A model generated the notes under the pieces. The model ran no database searches, was not told the DNA's origin, and was given only the letters and a program-made list of their open reading frames with translations. A stretch of 64,000 bases of DNA from the NCBI RefSeq assembly GCF_030551255.1, contig NZ_CP130630.1, positions 1,302,001-1,366,000 on the forward strand. Reading direction: 5' to 3'. Each line of letters starts with the position of its first letter. Position 1 is the first letter of the stretch. The translations under genes and the position numbers were made by a program. Below are positions 35,583 to 45,458 of this stretch, piece after piece. This DNA is from Streptomyces sp. NL15-2K. Lineage in GTDB: Bacteria; Actinomycetota; Actinomycetes; Streptomycetales; Streptomycetaceae.

Positions 35583-36242
35583 ATGAGGTCCCTGGAGAGG
35601 CATCGCGACGTCGGCGCGTACGCGCTCGGCGTGCTGGACGAGGCGGACGCCTTCCGCTTCGAGGACCACCTCATGGAGTGCCCCCGCTGTGCGGCACACG
35701 TGACCGAATTCGGGCCCGTGACCCGGCAGATGATGCTGTACCGGCGGGCCACCCCGCGGGTCGTGCACCCCATGGCGCAGCCGGGCCCCCGACTGCTGGA
35801 CCGGCTGCTCGGCGAGGTCGCCACGCGGCACCGGGCCCGGCGCCGGCGGCTGCTGTACGCGGTGGCCGCCGCGGCGGTGTTCGCGGTGGCCGGGCCCGGG
35901 ATCACCATGCTGGCCAAGGGCGCCGACCCGCAGCGCCAGGACGTGCGGGTGACCGCGACCGACGAGCGATCGGGTGTGTGGGCGCAGCTCACCACCGAGG
36001 ACGAGGCCTGGGGCAGCGACGTCGAGATCACCGTCAAGGACGGGGCCGGACCCCGCTCCTGCCGGCTGATCGCCGTCGGCGTGGACGGCACGGAAGAGAT
36101 TCTCACCAGCTGGAACGTGCCCCGGCACGATGCCCGGCCGAACACCATGCACGGCGGCTCGACCCGGCACACCGACCAGATCGACCACTACGAGGTGCGC
36201 ACCAGCACCGGTGAGCACCTGGTGACCCTCACGCCCTCCTGA
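35583..36242 (+). CDS. Zinc-finger anti-sigma factor
   Basis: A 219-aa protein. The N-terminal ZAS domain has HRDVGAYALGVLDEADAFRF followed by HLMECPRC, giving the His-x3-Cys-x2-Cys zinc site. One membrane helix lies at residues ~93-112 (LLYAVAAAAVFAVAGPGITM), then an extracellular beta domain. It is expected to hold the upstream ECF sigma at the membrane. Its 3' end overlaps the convergent response-regulator gene by 14 bp. Confidence 0.85.
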   Translation: MRSLERHRDVGAYALGVLDEADAFRFEDHLMECPRCAAHVTEFGPVTRQMMLYRRATPRVVHPMAQPGPRLLDRLLGEVATRHRARRRRLLYAVAAAAVFAVAGPGITMLAKGADPQRQDVRVTATDERSGVWAQLTTEDEAWGSDVEITVKDGAGPRSCRLIAVGVDGTEEILTSWNVPRHDARPNTMHGGSTRHTDQIDHYEVRTSTGEHLVTLTPS

Positions 36243-36915
36243 CCTCTCCCCCTCCGGGACGCACCAGCCCGTGATCGAACGCGAAGACGACGGCGTGCAC
36301 CCGGTCCCGCAGCTCCAACTTGCCCAGCACCCGGCCGACATGAGTCTTCACGGTGGCCTCGCCGACGTGCAGCCGAGCGGCGATCTCCGGGTTGGACAGC
36401 CCGCGGCCCAGCAGGAGCAGCACATCGCGTTCGCGGTCGGTCAGCCGGGCCAGCCGCCGGGCGGTCTCCGGCGCGGGCGAAGGCGGCGTTGAGCGGGCGA
36501 ACTCGGCCAGCAGACGGCGGGTGACGGTGGGGCCGAGCAGCGCCTCGCCCGCGGCGAGCGTGCGGATGCCCTCGATCAGGACTTCGGGCGGGCTGCGCTT
36601 GAGCAGGAACCCGCTCGCGCCCGCGCGGACGGCGGAGAACACGTACTCGTCGAGTTCGAAGGTGGTGAGGATCAGCACCTTGGGCGTGCCGTTCACCGCG
36701 GAGCCGGTGACGGCCCGGGTGGCCTCGACGCCGTCCAGCAGCGGCATCCGGACGTCCATGAGGACGACGTCGGGTGCCAGGGCGGCCGCCGCGCGTACCG
36801 CCTCCCGGCCGTCGGCCGCCTCGCCGACCACGGTCAGGTCGGGCTGGGTCTGGAGCATCATCCTCAGGCCCGCCCGCATCAGTTCCTCGTCGTCGGCGAG
36901 CAGGACACGGATCAT
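36229..36915 (-). CDS. NarL/FixJ-type response regulator
   Basis: A 228-aa protein with receiver domain LLADDEELMRAG, phospho-acceptor Asp54 in VLMDVRMP, and the Thr/Lys switch positions (LILTTFELD, FLLKRSPPE). A LuxR-type HTH follows at ~150-215 (LTDRERDVLLLLGRGLSNPE, IAARLHVGEATVKTHVGRVL). Its start overlaps the stop of the histidine kinase gene (ATGA), which is transcribed first. Confidence 0.9.
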   Translation of the reverse strand: MIRVLLADDEELMRAGLRMMLQTQPDLTVVGEAADGREAVRAAAALAPDVVLMDVRMPLLDGVEATRAVTGSAVNGTPKVLILTTFELDEYVFSAVRAGASGFLLKRSPPEVLIEGIRTLAAGEALLGPTVTRRLLAEFARSTPPSPAPETARRLARLTDRERDVLLLLGRGLSNPEIAARLHVGEATVKTHVGRVLGKLELRDRVHAVVFAFDHGLVRPGGGEVRRA

Positions 36916-38198
36916 GACGACTCCTTCGAGGGGACCGGCGACGACTTGGACGCGACCGGCGGGGCCGTCGACCCGGCCTGCGGTTTCTTCGGCGGGGCTA
37001 CCGGCTCGTTCAGCGGGATGACGGCCGCGACCCGCCAGCCGCCCCCGGCGGCGGGGCCGGTGTCCAGGGTGCCGCCGAGCCGGGCGAGGCGTTCGAGCAT
37101 GTTCCGCAGCCCCCGGCCACCGCCCGCCGACTCGCCCGCCGGACCGCCCGGCGGACCGCCCGGCGATCGTCCCGGTGCGCCGGTCCCGTCGTCCGTGACG
37201 TGTACGGCCACCCGGTCGCCGGTGAGGTCGACGCCGACCACCGCGTGGGCGGGGCGGGCGTGGCGGACCACGTTGGTGAGCGACTCCTGGACGACTCGAC
37301 CGACGGTCTCGGCGACCTCGACGGGCAGGCGGCCCAGCAGGTCCGGGGCGGGCAGCCGGAGGTCGGCGGTGACGTCGTCGGGGAGCCGGGCGACCAGGGC
37401 ACGCAGAGTGGCCTCGACGTCGTAGGTGTCGGTGAGCAGTCCGAGGATCCGGTCCAGGTCGGTCATGGCGCCCCGGCCGACCTCCTCGATCCGGGACAGG
37501 GCCTGCCGTACGTCGGGCGCGTCGGCGCCCAGGGTGAGCCGGGCGGCTCCGGCGTGGGTGACCATGACGGTGACGGCATGGCCGACCGCGTCATGCAACT
37601 CACTTGCCATGCGGGCGCGTTCGGCCGCGACGGCCTGGGCGCGCTCGTGTGCGCGCAGGGCGTCGCGGGTCTCGCGGCGGGCGCGTCCGGTCCGGCCCAC
37701 GAGCCAGGCCACCGCGTGCACGGCGAGGGCGGGCACGAAGGCGTTGTCGTCGGCGGCGAGGACGGCCACGGCGGCCAGGGCGGGCGGCGCCGCACACTCC
37801 AGGGCGCGTGCGGCGGGCCGGGTCTGTACGACCAAGGTGAGCGCGAGCGCGGTGGCCAGCGAGACGTTGGTGACCTCGGCTCCGGACCCGACCGCCGCCA
37901 CGGTGGCCGCGCCGCCCGCCCACAGCGCACACGCCGGGGCGAACCTGCGCCCCGCGATCGCGGCGAACCACACCACCGCACAGGCCCGTTCGCTCCCCGG
38001 TCCGGCGAACGCCGAGGCGGTGTGGTCCGACGGTCCGACGGCGATCACCGCCGACAGATACGCGACCACCACATCGAGCAACACCCATGCCGGCCCCCGG
38101 TCCACGGCGTGGTCGGGCCGCAGTCGCCTCCGCAACTCCCCCACAACGCACAGGCTACGGGCGGCGGCCGGACTCTGCGTCCCCCTGGCGGCGGACAT
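36912..38198 (-). CDS. Sensor histidine kinase, HisKA_3 type
   Basis: A 428-aa protein with four to six membrane helices in residues ~28-170. The dimerisation/phospho-acceptor box is MASELHDAVGHAVTVMVTHA (His near residue 201), and the HATPase domain has QESLTNVVRHARPAH and GRGLRNMLERLARLGG. A Pro/Gly-rich insertion sits inside the ATP lid. The signal is unknown; it pairs with the overlapping response regulator. ATG 38198 is the best start (an in-frame GTG at about 38147 is possible). Confidence 0.85.
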   Translation of the reverse strand: MSAARGTQSPAAARSLCVVGELRRRLRPDHAVDRGPAWVLLDVVVAYLSAVIAVGPSDHTASAFAGPGSERACAVVWFAAIAGRRFAPACALWAGGAATVAAVGSGAEVTNVSLATALALTLVVQTRPAARALECAAPPALAAVAVLAADDNAFVPALAVHAVAWLVGRTGRARRETRDALRAHERAQAVAAERARMASELHDAVGHAVTVMVTHAGAARLTLGADAPDVRQALSRIEEVGRGAMTDLDRILGLLTDTYDVEATLRALVARLPDDVTADLRLPAPDLLGRLPVEVAETVGRVVQESLTNVVRHARPAHAVVGVDLTGDRVAVHVTDDGTGAPGRSPGGPPGGPAGESAGGGRGLRNMLERLARLGGTLDTGPAAGGGWRVAAVIPLNEPVAPPKKPQAGSTAPPVASKSSPVPSKESS

Positions 38199-38276
38199 CG
38201 CCTCCCCCCGGGCGGGGACCGGGAGGGTCCACGGCGGCGGACGCGGGCCGTGGCCCTCCGACCGCAGCATCGCCGT

Positions 38277-39548
38277 ATGACGACAACTCAACTTCCTTCC
38301 CGGGCACCGCAGATCACGGACCGACGACGTGCCGCCCGCTCGGTTCGGCTGCTCGGCAGGGCCCTGCTCGTCCTGCTCGGTGTGCTGCTGGCGCCCGTGG
38401 CGGCGATCGCGGCGGTGTGGGCGACCGCGTCGGTCACGGCCGAGCTCGCGCTCCTGGCCGCCGCGGGGGTCGCGGCGCTGGTGGTGGGGTGCGCGCTGCC
38501 GGTGTACGCGGGGCTGCGCCGCCGGACCGCGACCGCCCTGGTCACCGCGGCCGTGCTGCTGCTCACCTCGGCCACCGCCTTCCTGACGGTGCTCCAGCCG
38601 CTGGACGAGCAGCCGCCGCATCCGCGCTCCCGGCCCACCGGGTACTGGAGCCTGCCGACCGGCTCCCGACTCGCCTACACGCTCCAGCACGCCCAGGGCC
38701 GCCCGCGTGAGACGCCGGTGATCGTGCTGCACGGCGGTCCGGGCACCCCCGGCGACGGCCCCGACCCGCTGGAGCGCCTGCTGACCGGGCAGGGCTACGA
38801 CGTCTACTCCTACGACCAGCTGGGCTCGGGCCGCTCCGGGCGGCTGGCCGACCCGAGCGGCTACACGGTGGCCCGGCAGGTCGCCGACCTGGAGGCCGTG
38901 CGCGCGCGGATCGGTGCGCGGCGGGTCGTGCTGCTCGGCGCTTCCTGGGGCGCCACGCTGGCCGCCGAGTATCTCGCCGCGCATCCCGGCCGGGTGGCCC
39001 GGATGGTGCTCACCTCGCCCGGAGTGCTGTGGGCCCCGGCCTGGAAGGACCGGTCCGAGGGCGACATCTGGGACCGGCTGACGCCGGAGCAGCAGCAAGA
39101 GATCGACGCCCTGGAGGACCATCCCCGGCTGGCGGCCTGGTCGCTGCTGATGGCGGCGAACCCGCGCGCCGCCCACGCCCTCGTCCCCGACTCCGAGCTT
39201 GACCCGATCTTCGCCGAGCTCCTCGACATCGCCGCTCCGGCGGCCACCTGCCACCCCGACCGCCCTCTGCGCGACCTGCCGGCCTCCGTGCCCGGCTTCT
39301 ACGCCAACCAGCTCACCGGCGAGGACCAGCTCACCGTCCCCGACCCGCGCCCCGCCCTGCGCCGCACCCGGGTCCCGGTGCTCGTCCTGCGCGGCGCCTG
39401 CGACTACAAGAACCCCGGGATCGCGCGCGAGTACGACGAGGTGCTGCCGAACGCCACCCTGGTAACCGTCGCGGGGGCGGGCCACCTCATCGACATGGAG
39501 CAGCCCGAGGTCTACCGGCGCACCGTCACCCGCTTCCTGGACCGGTGA
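38277..39548 (+). CDS. Membrane-anchored alpha/beta hydrolase, proline iminopeptidase-like
   Basis: A 423-aa protein with three N-terminal hydrophobic helices (residues ~25-110). The alpha/beta hydrolase domain has oxyanion motif VIVLHGGPGTPGD, YDQLGSGRSG, nucleophile Ser in LLGASWGATLAAEY, acid Asp in LRGACDYKN, and His in VAGAGHLIDME. HGGPG with DQLGSGRS is the signature of proline iminopeptidases (peptidase S33). It is expected to face outside, trimming peptides. It is divergent from the histidine kinase, 78 bp apart. Confidence 0.85.
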   Translation: MTTTQLPSRAPQITDRRRAARSVRLLGRALLVLLGVLLAPVAAIAAVWATASVTAELALLAAAGVAALVVGCALPVYAGLRRRTATALVTAAVLLLTSATAFLTVLQPLDEQPPHPRSRPTGYWSLPTGSRLAYTLQHAQGRPRETPVIVLHGGPGTPGDGPDPLERLLTGQGYDVYSYDQLGSGRSGRLADPSGYTVARQVADLEAVRARIGARRVVLLGASWGATLAAEYLAAHPGRVARMVLTSPGVLWAPAWKDRSEGDIWDRLTPEQQQEIDALEDHPRLAAWSLLMAANPRAAHALVPDSELDPIFAELLDIAAPAATCHPDRPLRDLPASVPGFYANQLTGEDQLTVPDPRPALRRTRVPVLVLRGACDYKNPGIAREYDEVLPNATLVTVAGAGHLIDMEQPEVYRRTVTRFLDR

Positions 39549-39583
39549 GCGGCGGTGCAGGGCTGCTGCTGCGCGTGCCGGGG

Positions 39584-40447
39584 CTACTTCAGCAGCCGGG
39601 ACAGCCTGCGGTCGGCGAGGGGCTTGCCGCCGGTCTGGCAGGTCGGGCAGTACTGGAGCGAGGAGTCGCTGAAGGAGACCTCGCGGATGGTGTCGCCGCA
39701 CACCGGACAGGGTTCGCCGGTACGGGCGTGGACGCGCAGGCCGCTCTTCTTCTCGGCCTTGAGGCGGCCGGCCGCGACGCCCCGGGAGCGCTCGATCGCC
39801 TCGTTGAGGGTGGTGCGCAGGGCCTCGTAGAGGCTGTGGGTCTCCTGCGGGGTGAGGGAGGCCGCGAGTTTGAAAGGGGACATCTTCGCGGCGTGCAGGA
39901 TCTCGTCGCTGTAGGCGTTGCCGACGCCCGCGATCAGGCCCTGGTCACGCAGGGCGCCCTTGAGTTGCCGTCGCTCACCGGCGAGCAGGGCGGCGAAGCG
40001 CTCCTCGTCGAAGTCGTCGGCGAGCGGGTCGGGGCCGAGGCGGGCCACGCCCGGGACCTCCTGGGGATCGTGGACGACGTAGACCGCGAGGCGCTTCTGG
40101 GTGCCCGCCTCGGTCAGGTCGAAGCCCGCGCCGGTCTCCAGGGCCACGCGCAGGGCCAGGGGGCCCTTGCCGGGGCGGGGCGGGCCATCCGGGAGCCTGT
40201 CCTTCCAGTGCAGCCAGCCCGCACGCGCCAGGTGGGTCACGAAGTGCGGGCCGCCGTCCGTGGCGAGGTCGAGGAACTTGCCGTACCGGCGCACGGCGGT
40301 GACCTCGTGGCCCTCGAGGGCGGTGAGCGGAGGGTCGTACGTCTTCAGGACACTGATCGCGACGGGCAGCACCCGGACGATCTCGTGGCCGACCAGGTGC
40401 TCGGTCAGGAAGTCCTTGAGCGCTTCCACCTCGGGGAGTTCCGGCAT
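39584..40447 (-). CDS. Fpg/Nei-family DNA glycosylase/AP lyase
   Basis: A 287-aa protein starting MPELPEVE, where Pro2 is the catalytic nucleophile and Glu3 assists. The helix-two-turn-helix lies in LRDQGLIAGVGNAYSDEIL. The C-terminal zinc finger is PCPVCGDTIREVSFSDSS with YCPTCQTGG. It removes oxidised bases in base-excision repair. Actinobacteria carry several such paralogues, so exact substrate preference is not assigned. Confidence 0.92.
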   Translation of the reverse strand: MPELPEVEALKDFLTEHLVGHEIVRVLPVAISVLKTYDPPLTALEGHEVTAVRRYGKFLDLATDGGPHFVTHLARAGWLHWKDRLPDGPPRPGKGPLALRVALETGAGFDLTEAGTQKRLAVYVVHDPQEVPGVARLGPDPLADDFDEERFAALLAGERRQLKGALRDQGLIAGVGNAYSDEILHAAKMSPFKLAASLTPQETHSLYEALRTTLNEAIERSRGVAAGRLKAEKKSGLRVHARTGEPCPVCGDTIREVSFSDSSLQYCPTCQTGGKPLADRRLSRLLK

Positions 40448-40483
40448 ACGTCCAGAGTGCCACCGCAGACTCCCGGCATCAGC

Positions 40484-42550
40484 TCAGGTCACCACGAACT
40501 CGCACCACACGCACTTGCCGCCGCCCCGGGCCTCCACGCCCCACACGTCGGTGAGCAGGTCGACCACGAGCAGGCCCCGCCCGGAGACACCCGACTCCCC
40601 CGCGTCGCGGCGGCGCGGCAGGGCGCTGGAGGCGTCCTCGACCTCGACGCGCAGCCGCCGGTCGCTGCCGGTGAGGACCCGCAGGGTGACGACGGCGGAG
40701 CCCTCGGTGTGCATCAGGGCATTGGTGATCAGCTCGTCGGCGACCAGCTCGACCTCGTGGGCGCGATCGCGGGCGCCCCAGGCGGTGACCGCGGCGCGGA
40801 TCATGTGCCGGGCCTCGGAGAGGGCCTCCGGGTCGCCGGGTGCCACGTGCTGCTGGAGCCGGCCCGCGGACCTCAGTGTGTCCAGACCGCGGCGGCGCAG
40901 CAGGAGCAGGGCCACGTCGTCGTCGCCGCCGCGCTCCTCGGCCACGTCGATGAGGCAGTCGGCGAGGTCCCGTACGTCCTGCGGGCCGGCGGCGACCAGG
41001 GCCGTCAGGGTCCGCATGCCGTCGTCGAGGTCGGCGCCCGGCTGTTCGACCAGGCCGTCGGTGCACAGCATCAGGGTGTCGCCGGGGTCCAGTTCGAGGG
41101 TGGCTACGGAGTAGTCGAGGCGCCCGAACTCGGCGGACAGGCCGAGCGGCAGGCCGCCCTCGACGGGGACACGGCGGCAGCTGCCGTCGGGCCGGCGGAC
41201 CAGGGGGTCGATGTGGCCGGCCCGGACCACCTGGACCACTCCGGTGGACAGGTCGGCCTCCGCGTACAGGCAGGTCGCGAAGCGGTCGGTGTCGAGTTCG
41301 TGGAGGAAGACTGAGGCACGGGCCATCACCGCGGCGGGGGTGTGGCCCTCGGCGGCGTAGGCCCTCAGGACGATGCGCAGTTGGCCCATGACGGCGGCGG
41401 CGTGCGTGTCGTGGCCCTGCACGTCGCCGATGACGGCGCCGACGCGCCCGCCCGGCAGCGGGATCAGGTCGTACCAGTCACCGCCGATGTCCCGGCCGAG
41501 CGCGGCGGAACGGTAGCGGACGGCGACGTCGGCACCGGGGACGCTGGGGATGGTGCGCGGCAGCATGGCCTGCTGGAGGCCGGTGGCGAGGTCCTTGTCC
41601 TGCTCGTAGAGCATGGCCCGCATGAGGCTCTGCGCGATGCTGCTGCCGAGGGCGATGAGGACGTTGCGGTCCTCGGGCGAGAAGCCGCGCCGGTCGCTGT
41701 AGAGCAGGCCCATGGCGCCGATCGGGCGGGCCTCGGCGATGAGCGGCAGATAGGCGGCCGAGGTGATGTCCAGGCCGGTGATGTGCGGCCACAGCAGCGG
41801 GTAGCGCTCGGCGAACTCCTCCGGGGACTCGATGAAGCGCGGGGTGAGGGTGCGGACGGCCTCGCTCATCGGGTAGGGCTCGTCGATCCGGGTGACGCGG
41901 GTGCCGGGCACGAAGCTGCCCTTGGGGCCCTCGGCGACCAGCCGGATGCGGCCGGCCTCGACCAGGCCCATGACCAGGCTGGTGGCGCCGAGGTGGGTGA
42001 GGCCGTGGGTGTCCTTGAGGACGTCGATGACGTCGTCGACGGTGCGGGCGTGGGCGAGGGCGGCCGTGGTCAGCTGCACGACGTTGGTCTGGCGGCGCCG
42101 GGCCTCGTCGTGGGCGGCCTGCTCCCGGCGGGCCTCGATCTCGCCGAGTTCCTGGGTGGCGTCGCGGACGATGCCGATGATCCGGCGGGGGCGTCCCGTC
42201 TCGTCGCGTCGGATGTAGCCCTGGGTGTGGGTCCAGCGCAGGGTGCCGTCCCGGCAGCGGAGCCGGAAGTAGGTGCCGTAGTTCTCGCTGCCGTCCTTCA
42301 TGGCCTGGGCGACGAGGGCGTCGAGCCGGTGGGCCTCCGCGCGCGGGACCCGGATCGCCAGGGTCCCTGGGTACCCGTCGTATTCGTCGGGGCGCAGGTC
42401 GAAGACCTCGTGGGCCTGGGCGTCCATGTGGAACAGACCGGTGTCCAGGTCCCAGTCGAAGCTTCCCATGCGGTTGAGCGCCAGGATCGGATCCGGGTGG
42501 GCGGGCCAGTCGTCCGGGAGTGACAGGGCGCTCGCTCCCCGATCAACCAT
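40484..42550 (-). CDS. PAS-GAF-PP2C(SpoIIE)-HATPase regulatory phosphatase
   Basis: A 688-aa protein with four domains in order. A PAS domain (~25-140) has GSFDWDLDTGLFHMDAQA and a PAC-like IIGIVRDATQ. A GAF domain covers ~155-315. A SpoIIE-type PP2C phosphatase (~345-545) has GGDWYDLIPLPGG, GDVQGHDTHAAAVMGQLR and LCTDGLVEQPG. A RsbW-like HATPase (~560-685) has VADELITNALMHTEG and GRGLLVVDLLTDVWG. Such proteins control sigma factors by switching anti-anti-sigma phosphorylation; the partners are not encoded here. Start GTG/ATG choice: 42550. Confidence 0.9.
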   Translation of the reverse strand: MVDRGASALSLPDDWPAHPDPILALNRMGSFDWDLDTGLFHMDAQAHEVFDLRPDEYDGYPGTLAIRVPRAEAHRLDALVAQAMKDGSENYGTYFRLRCRDGTLRWTHTQGYIRRDETGRPRRIIGIVRDATQELGEIEARREQAAHDEARRRQTNVVQLTTAALAHARTVDDVIDVLKDTHGLTHLGATSLVMGLVEAGRIRLVAEGPKGSFVPGTRVTRIDEPYPMSEAVRTLTPRFIESPEEFAERYPLLWPHITGLDITSAAYLPLIAEARPIGAMGLLYSDRRGFSPEDRNVLIALGSSIAQSLMRAMLYEQDKDLATGLQQAMLPRTIPSVPGADVAVRYRSAALGRDIGGDWYDLIPLPGGRVGAVIGDVQGHDTHAAAVMGQLRIVLRAYAAEGHTPAAVMARASVFLHELDTDRFATCLYAEADLSTGVVQVVRAGHIDPLVRRPDGSCRRVPVEGGLPLGLSAEFGRLDYSVATLELDPGDTLMLCTDGLVEQPGADLDDGMRTLTALVAAGPQDVRDLADCLIDVAEERGGDDDVALLLLRRRGLDTLRSAGRLQQHVAPGDPEALSEARHMIRAAVTAWGARDRAHEVELVADELITNALMHTEGSAVVTLRVLTGSDRRLRVEVEDASSALPRRRDAGESGVSGRGLLVVDLLTDVWGVEARGGGKCVWCEFVVT

Positions 42551-42628
42551 GGAGCAACCTTGCCAGGAATCGGCCGATTATTCGACCGGTGAGACGGACC
42601 GGTATACGGCCCGTGATGCGTGCCGGTG

Positions 42629-43885
42629 TCAGGCGCCGTCCGCGCCGACCGGGTCGTCGGCGTCGGGGATCAGGCCGCCGCCGTCGGGCGGGTCGGGGGC
42701 CTCCGGCACGGCTGCGGGACCGGTCTCCTCCGCCTCCGAGGAGGCGCGGGGGGCGTCGGGCTCCGTGGGCTGCGCCACGGCCGGCTCCTCCTCGACTGTC
42801 GTCCCGACGTCGGGCGCGGTCGTGGGAGGCGGGGGAGGCGTGGGTGTCACGGTGGTCGTGGGGCAGTCGGCCGGCTCGTGCGTCGGCAGGTCCGTAGGCA
42901 CATCGGTCGGGGTGTCGTCGGTAGCGTCCGGCGAGGCAGTGGCGTCCGGCGAGGCGGCCGGGGGCACGCAGTCGGTCGGCGCGCCCGGGGAAGACCTCTC
43001 ATCCATCGTGCCCGGGGAGGACCTCTCGTCGCTCGCGAACTCGCTCTCGTCCGCGGGGAACGCGCTGTCCCCGCCCGACGAGGCGCTGGACGCGCTGCTG
43101 TCGGGAGCAGGACCCGGGTCCGGCGCGGGCACGATGCGGTCCCGGTGGACGCCGTGACCGAGCCGCCGCTCGACCCAGCTGTTGTCGACGCTGTTGATGA
43201 TCGTGATGTTGGTGATCGCCTGGGTGGTCGGCGTCACCGCGATCATCCGCGTGGGCCGGAATCCGGCCCAGGGGCGGCCGTGCGTGCCGGGGCTGCTCCC
43301 CCGCATCGCCACGGGCGGCTTCAGCGGATTGCCGCAGGCGCAGCGGACGCGCGGCACACCCCGGTTGTCGACGAGGACGGCCGTGCCCGCCTGGAGGACG
43401 GACTGGTAGGTGGTCACGTGTCCGTGGCGGAAGCCGTGGTTGGTGACCCGGGTGTCGGCGCGCAGCACGACCGGGGCCAGACCGCGCAGGTGGTCCGGGA
43501 CCGAGGCCGGGGAGACGCCCGCGATCTCGGCGAAGGCACGGGTCTTGGCCGGGTCGGCACGCAGGTGGCCGATCAGCCGGTCGACGTCACAGCTGCCGAC
43601 CCGCGCTTCGCCGCCGTAGAGGCCGGGCGTCCCGCCGGACACGTATCGCACCCCGGTCGGCCCCGCGGGCGCCGGTTGCGGCGTTCGAGTGACCGGAGGC
43701 GACGTGGCCGTCGAGGTCGCGGTGGAGTCCGTGAAGGGGTCGGGCCCCGGGTCCGCGACCGGCTGGAGGACGAGCTCCCGGCTCGACTTCGTGCCCTCGT
43801 CCCCGTCGCCGCCGCAGCCCGCGACGATGAGCGCCGCCGAGAGCGCGCAGGCCGTGACGAGGGTTCCGGTGGGTGTCCGCACCAC
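42629..43885 (-). CDS. DUF6777-type lipoprotein with disordered acidic C-terminus
   Basis: A 418-aa exported lipoprotein: GTG start, signal core and lipobox LIVAGC (Cys24). A Thr/Pro linker follows, then a ~170-residue conserved domain (GVRYVSGGTPGLYGGEARVG, VDRLIGHLRADPAKTRAFAE, LVDNRGVPRVRCACGNPL, RPWAGFRPTRMIAVTP). The last ~180 residues are disordered Ser/Asp/Pro/Thr sequence with short repeats such as DERSSPG. Function unknown. It is divergent from the lipase-maturation-factor gene. Confidence 0.75.
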   Translation of the reverse strand: MVRTPTGTLVTACALSAALIVAGCGGDGDEGTKSSRELVLQPVADPGPDPFTDSTATSTATSPPVTRTPQPAPAGPTGVRYVSGGTPGLYGGEARVGSCDVDRLIGHLRADPAKTRAFAEIAGVSPASVPDHLRGLAPVVLRADTRVTNHGFRHGHVTTYQSVLQAGTAVLVDNRGVPRVRCACGNPLKPPVAMRGSSPGTHGRPWAGFRPTRMIAVTPTTQAITNITIINSVDNSWVERRLGHGVHRDRIVPAPDPGPAPDSSASSASSGGDSAFPADESEFASDERSSPGTMDERSSPGAPTDCVPPAASPDATASPDATDDTPTDVPTDLPTHEPADCPTTTVTPTPPPPPTTAPDVGTTVEEEPAVAQPTEPDAPRASSEAEETGPAAVPEAPDPPDGGGLIPDADDPVGADGA

Positions 43886-44036
43886 ACTCTCCCGTCCGTC
43901 CCGGGCAGTTCGTCACCATTGTCCGCTGTGCTCATTATTGTCTGCTGCGCTCACTTGGGTTACGCAAGCGGAAGGGAGGTACACGCGGAGTCACGTAGGG
44001 TTCCGGCGCGAGAACGGAGACGAGGAGCGCACGGCC

Positions 44037-45458
44037 ATGGATTGGTTCACCGCATCCGACTACTGGATGAGCCGGCTGGTCTTCCAGCGGGCTCTGGCCG
44101 TCATGTACCTCGTGGCGTTCCTGACGGCGGCCCTGCAGTTCCGCGCGCTGATCGGCGAGCGCGGGATGCTGCCGGTGCCCCGGTTCGTCGAGCGGGTGCC
44201 CTTCAAACGGGCGCCCAGCCTTTTCCACCTCCACTACACCGACCGTTTCTTCGCGCTCTGCGCCTGGGCGGGCTGCGCGGTGTCGGCGGCGCTGCTCGCG
44301 GGGCTCGACTCCCGACTGCCGTTGTGGGGCGGGATGCTGATGTGGCTGGTGCCGTGGGCGCTGTACCTGTCGATCGTGAACGTCGGCCAGACCTGGTACG
44401 GCTTCGGCTGGGAGTCCCTGCTCCTGGAAGTGGGCTTCCTCGCGGTCTTCCTGGGCAACGACGAGGTGGCCCCGCCGATCCTGGTGCTGTTCCTGCTGCG
44501 CTGGATCCTGTTCCGTGTCGAGTTCGGGGCGGGTCTGATCAAGATGCGGGGCGACGAGTGCTGGCGCAAGCTGACCTGCCTCGACCACCACCACGAGACA
44601 CAGCCGATGCCGGGGCCGCTCAGCTGGTTCTTCCACCATCTGCCCCGGCCCCTGCACCGGGTGGAGGTGGCCGCCAACCACTTCACCCAACTCGTGGTGC
44701 CCTTCCTCCTGTTCACCCCGCAGCCGGTCGCCACGGCCGCCGCCTCCCTGATGATCGTCACCCAGCTGTGGCTGGTGCTGTCGGGCAACTTCTCCTGGCT
44801 GAACTGGATCACCATCGTGCTCGCTCTGTCGGCGGTGGAGTTCCCGAGCGATCCGCCGTCGGTGCCCGACGCGCCGCTCTGGTACGAGGTCGTGGTCCTC
44901 GCGGTCGGCGCGCTGCTCGTGGGGCTCAGTTACCAGCCGGTCCGCAACATGATCTCCCGCCGCCAGATCATGAACCGCTCCTTCGACCCGCTCCACCTGG
45001 TCAACACCTACGGCGCGTTCGGCAGCGTCAGCCGCGTCCGGTACGAGGTGATCGTCGAGGGCACGGCCGACGACGTACCGCGTGAGGACTCGGACTGGCG
45101 GGAGTACGAGTTCAAGGGCAAGCCGGGCGATCCCCGGCACTGGCCGCGCCAGTTCGCGCCCTACCATCTGCGGCTCGACTGGATGATGTGGTTCGCCGCG
45201 CTGTCGCCCGCCTACGCCGGGTCGTGGTTCGGCGCCCTGGTGGAGCGGCTGCTGGAGAACGACCGCGACACGCTGAAGCTGCTGCGCCGCTCGCCGTTCC
45301 CGCCCGACACGCCGCCCCGCTACATCCGCGCCCGCCTCTTCCGCTACCGGTACACGACCTGGCGGGAGCTGCGGGAGACGGGCGCCTGCTGGGAGCGGAC
45401 GTATGTGCGGGAGTATCTGCCGCCGACGCGGCTGATGGAGGTGGCTCAGAGGTCGTAG
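44037..45458 (+). CDS. Lipase maturation factor family membrane protein
   Basis: A 473-aa polytopic protein matching the LMF family. An N-terminal helix block includes SIVNVGQTWYGFGWESLLLE and LLRWILFRVEFGAGLIKMRG. Then comes DECWRKLTCLDHHHETQPMP, which is strongly diagnostic, and a soluble C-terminal part with DWMMWFAALSP and TTWRELRETGACWER. The vertebrate LMF1 folds lipases in the ER; the bacterial role is unproven. Its end overlaps the convergent lactonase gene by 13 bp. Confidence 0.9.
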   Translation: MDWFTASDYWMSRLVFQRALAVMYLVAFLTAALQFRALIGERGMLPVPRFVERVPFKRAPSLFHLHYTDRFFALCAWAGCAVSAALLAGLDSRLPLWGGMLMWLVPWALYLSIVNVGQTWYGFGWESLLLEVGFLAVFLGNDEVAPPILVLFLLRWILFRVEFGAGLIKMRGDECWRKLTCLDHHHETQPMPGPLSWFFHHLPRPLHRVEVAANHFTQLVVPFLLFTPQPVATAAASLMIVTQLWLVLSGNFSWLNWITIVLALSAVEFPSDPPSVPDAPLWYEVVVLAVGALLVGLSYQPVRNMISRRQIMNRSFDPLHLVNTYGAFGSVSRVRYEVIVEGTADDVPREDSDWREYEFKGKPGDPRHWPRQFAPYHLRLDWMMWFAALSPAYAGSWFGALVERLLENDRDTLKLLRRSPFPPDTPPRYIRARLFRYRYTTWRELRETGACWERTYVREYLPPTRLMEVAQRS

